Shown here in pieces: positions 4,461-5,090 of a DNA stretch of 5,090 nucleotides. The notes below the pieces were generated by a model. The model was not told the DNA's origin. It saw only the letters and a program-made list of their open reading frames with translations, and ran no database searches. Position 1 is the first letter of the stretch. The number at the start of each line of letters is the position of its first letter. The DNA comes from Oscillospiraceae bacterium (lineage in GTDB: Bacteria; Bacillota; Clostridia; Oscillospirales; Ruminococcaceae), in contig JAUNBN010000025.1 of the NCBI GenBank assembly GCA_030527085.1, positions 1 through 5,090 of the forward strand, written 5' to 3'. The position numbers were made by a program, and so were the translations under genes.

Positions 4461-5090
4461 ATGGATTATTTAAAGGAATATGAGCGCTGGCGCGAGCGCG
4501 CGCAAGGAGCTGACATAAGAAGCGAGCTCGAGGCGGTCTCGGGCGACGAAAAGGCCATTGAGGACCGCTTTTACACCTCGCTCGCCTTCGGGACGGCGGG
4601 ACTGCGCGGCATTCTGGGGGCGGGCCCGAACCGCATGAACGTCTACACCGTGGGGCAGGCCACTCAGGGACTGGCCGAGTGGGCGCTCGAGGAGGGCGGC
4701 GGCGCCGTCGCCATAGCCTACGACTCCCGCCATAAGAGCGCCGAATTTGCGCGCGAGGCTGCGGGCATTCTGGCGGCGAACGGAATAAAGGCCCATATTT
4801 ATGACCGCCTGATGCCGACTCCCCTGCTCTCGTTCGCCGTGCGAGAGCTGGGCTGCCGCGCGGGCATTATGATAACCGCGAGCCACAACCCCGCGCAGTA
4901 CAACGGCTACAAGGCCTACGGCCCGGACGGCTGCCAGATGACAGAGCTGGACGCGGGCAGGGTTTATTCCCTCATACAGAAAACCGACGTATTCGACGGC
5001 GTCAAGCGCCTCGATTTTGAAAAAGCCCGCGCCGGGGGGCTTGTGAGCTTCATCGGCGAGGAGCTGATAGAGAGCTATTACGACTGCGTC
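4461..5090 (+). CDS. Phospho-sugar mutase (phosphoglucomutase/phosphomannomutase family), N-terminal part
   Basis: The first 210 residues are present and the frame runs off the window; whole enzymes of this type are about 550-580 residues, so well over half is missing. Seen directly: the clostridial/bacillar PgcA-like opening with DYLKEYERW, EDRFYTSLAFGTAGLRG (34-50), GPNRMNVYTVGQATQGLA (55-72), AIAYDSRHKS (84-93), and the catalytic loop ITASHNPAQYNGYKAYG (138-154), in which Ser141 should be the phosphorylated serine. Enzymes of the alpha-D-phosphohexomutase superfamily move phosphate between C6 and C1 of hexoses through a bisphosphorylated intermediate and feed glucose-1-phosphate to glycogen, cell-wall or glycolipid synthesis. 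The metal-binding DGDxDR loop and the sugar-specificity loop lie beyond the window, so glucose versus mannose cannot be told. The start is fixed by GGAGGG at 4450-4455. Cytosolic; own promoter. Confidence 0.93.
   Translation, partial: MDYLKEYERWRERAQGADIRSELEAVSGDEKAIEDRFYTSLAFGTAGLRGILGAGPNRMNVYTVGQATQGLAEWALEEGGGAVAIAYDSRHKSAEFAREAAGILAANGIKAHIYDRLMPTPLLSFAVRELGCRAGIMITASHNPAQYNGYKAYGPDGCQMTELDAGRVYSLIQKTDVFDGVKRLDFEKARAGGLVSFIGEELIESYYDCV

Noticed and set aside
4470..4886. A 138-codon minus-strand open frame opposite the mutase gene
   Set aside because: The plus strand carries the conserved mutase motifs through this whole interval; the antisense frame has no ribosome binding site or domain I can recognise.
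1..5090. The window as a single functional operon or new multi-gene system
   Set aside because: The four genes have separate promoters, gaps of 202-276 bp, two orientations and no shared pathway that I can support.

Overview
The window looks like a stretch of bacterial chromosome from a GC-rich, low-drama anaerobe, most likely a Clostridia-type Bacillota (gut Oscillospiraceae/Lachnospiraceae-like). This rests on a DegV protein of the clostridial 'LTC-STAD ... HHWFFSTDLT' type, a clostridial-style phospho-sugar mutase N-terminus, strong purine-rich Shine-Dalgarno sites (AAAGGAG, GGAGG, GGAGGG) and sigma-70/sigma-A type promoters. No marker gene is present, so the lineage is an inference. I see no rRNA, tRNA, CRISPR array, transposase, integrase, phage or defence gene.

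Layout. Two genes read leftward and two rightward from a shared divergent intergenic region. Leftward: a DegV-family fatty-acid-binding protein (1-696, C-terminus cut by the window edge) and an FGGY-family kinase annotated as glycerol kinase (899-2395). Rightward: a YtcJ-like amidohydrolase (2672-4207) and the N-terminal 210 residues of a phosphoglucomutase/phosphomannomutase-family enzyme (4461-5090, cut by the window edge). Each gene has its own recognisable promoter and ribosome binding site, and most gaps hold hairpins. These are therefore probably four single-gene transcription units rather than an operon or a dedicated system.

Regulation and intergenic structure. The gap between kinase and amidohydrolase (2396-2671) holds divergent promoters, an AT-rich inverted repeat in the kinase leader that could be an operator, and one copy of a 17-bp motif (CAATGTCATTAAATCAG). 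The gap between amidohydrolase and mutase (4208-4460) holds a weak terminator, a degenerate copy of the motif, a perfect 20-bp-stem palindrome and an inverted 16/17 copy of the motif directly before the mutase promoter.

What is most worth a second look. The kinase keeps most glycerol-binding residues of GlpK but has Asn where the conserved active-site Tyr should be. Glu stands where Bacillota GlpK has the HPr-phosphorylated His, and Ser where E. coli GlpK has its fructose-1,6-bisphosphate-binding Arg. It may be a differently regulated or differently specific paralogue rather than the housekeeping glycerol kinase. The shared intergenic motif and the very stable non-terminator palindrome are the other notable items. 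I do not see convincing evidence of a new multi-gene system.
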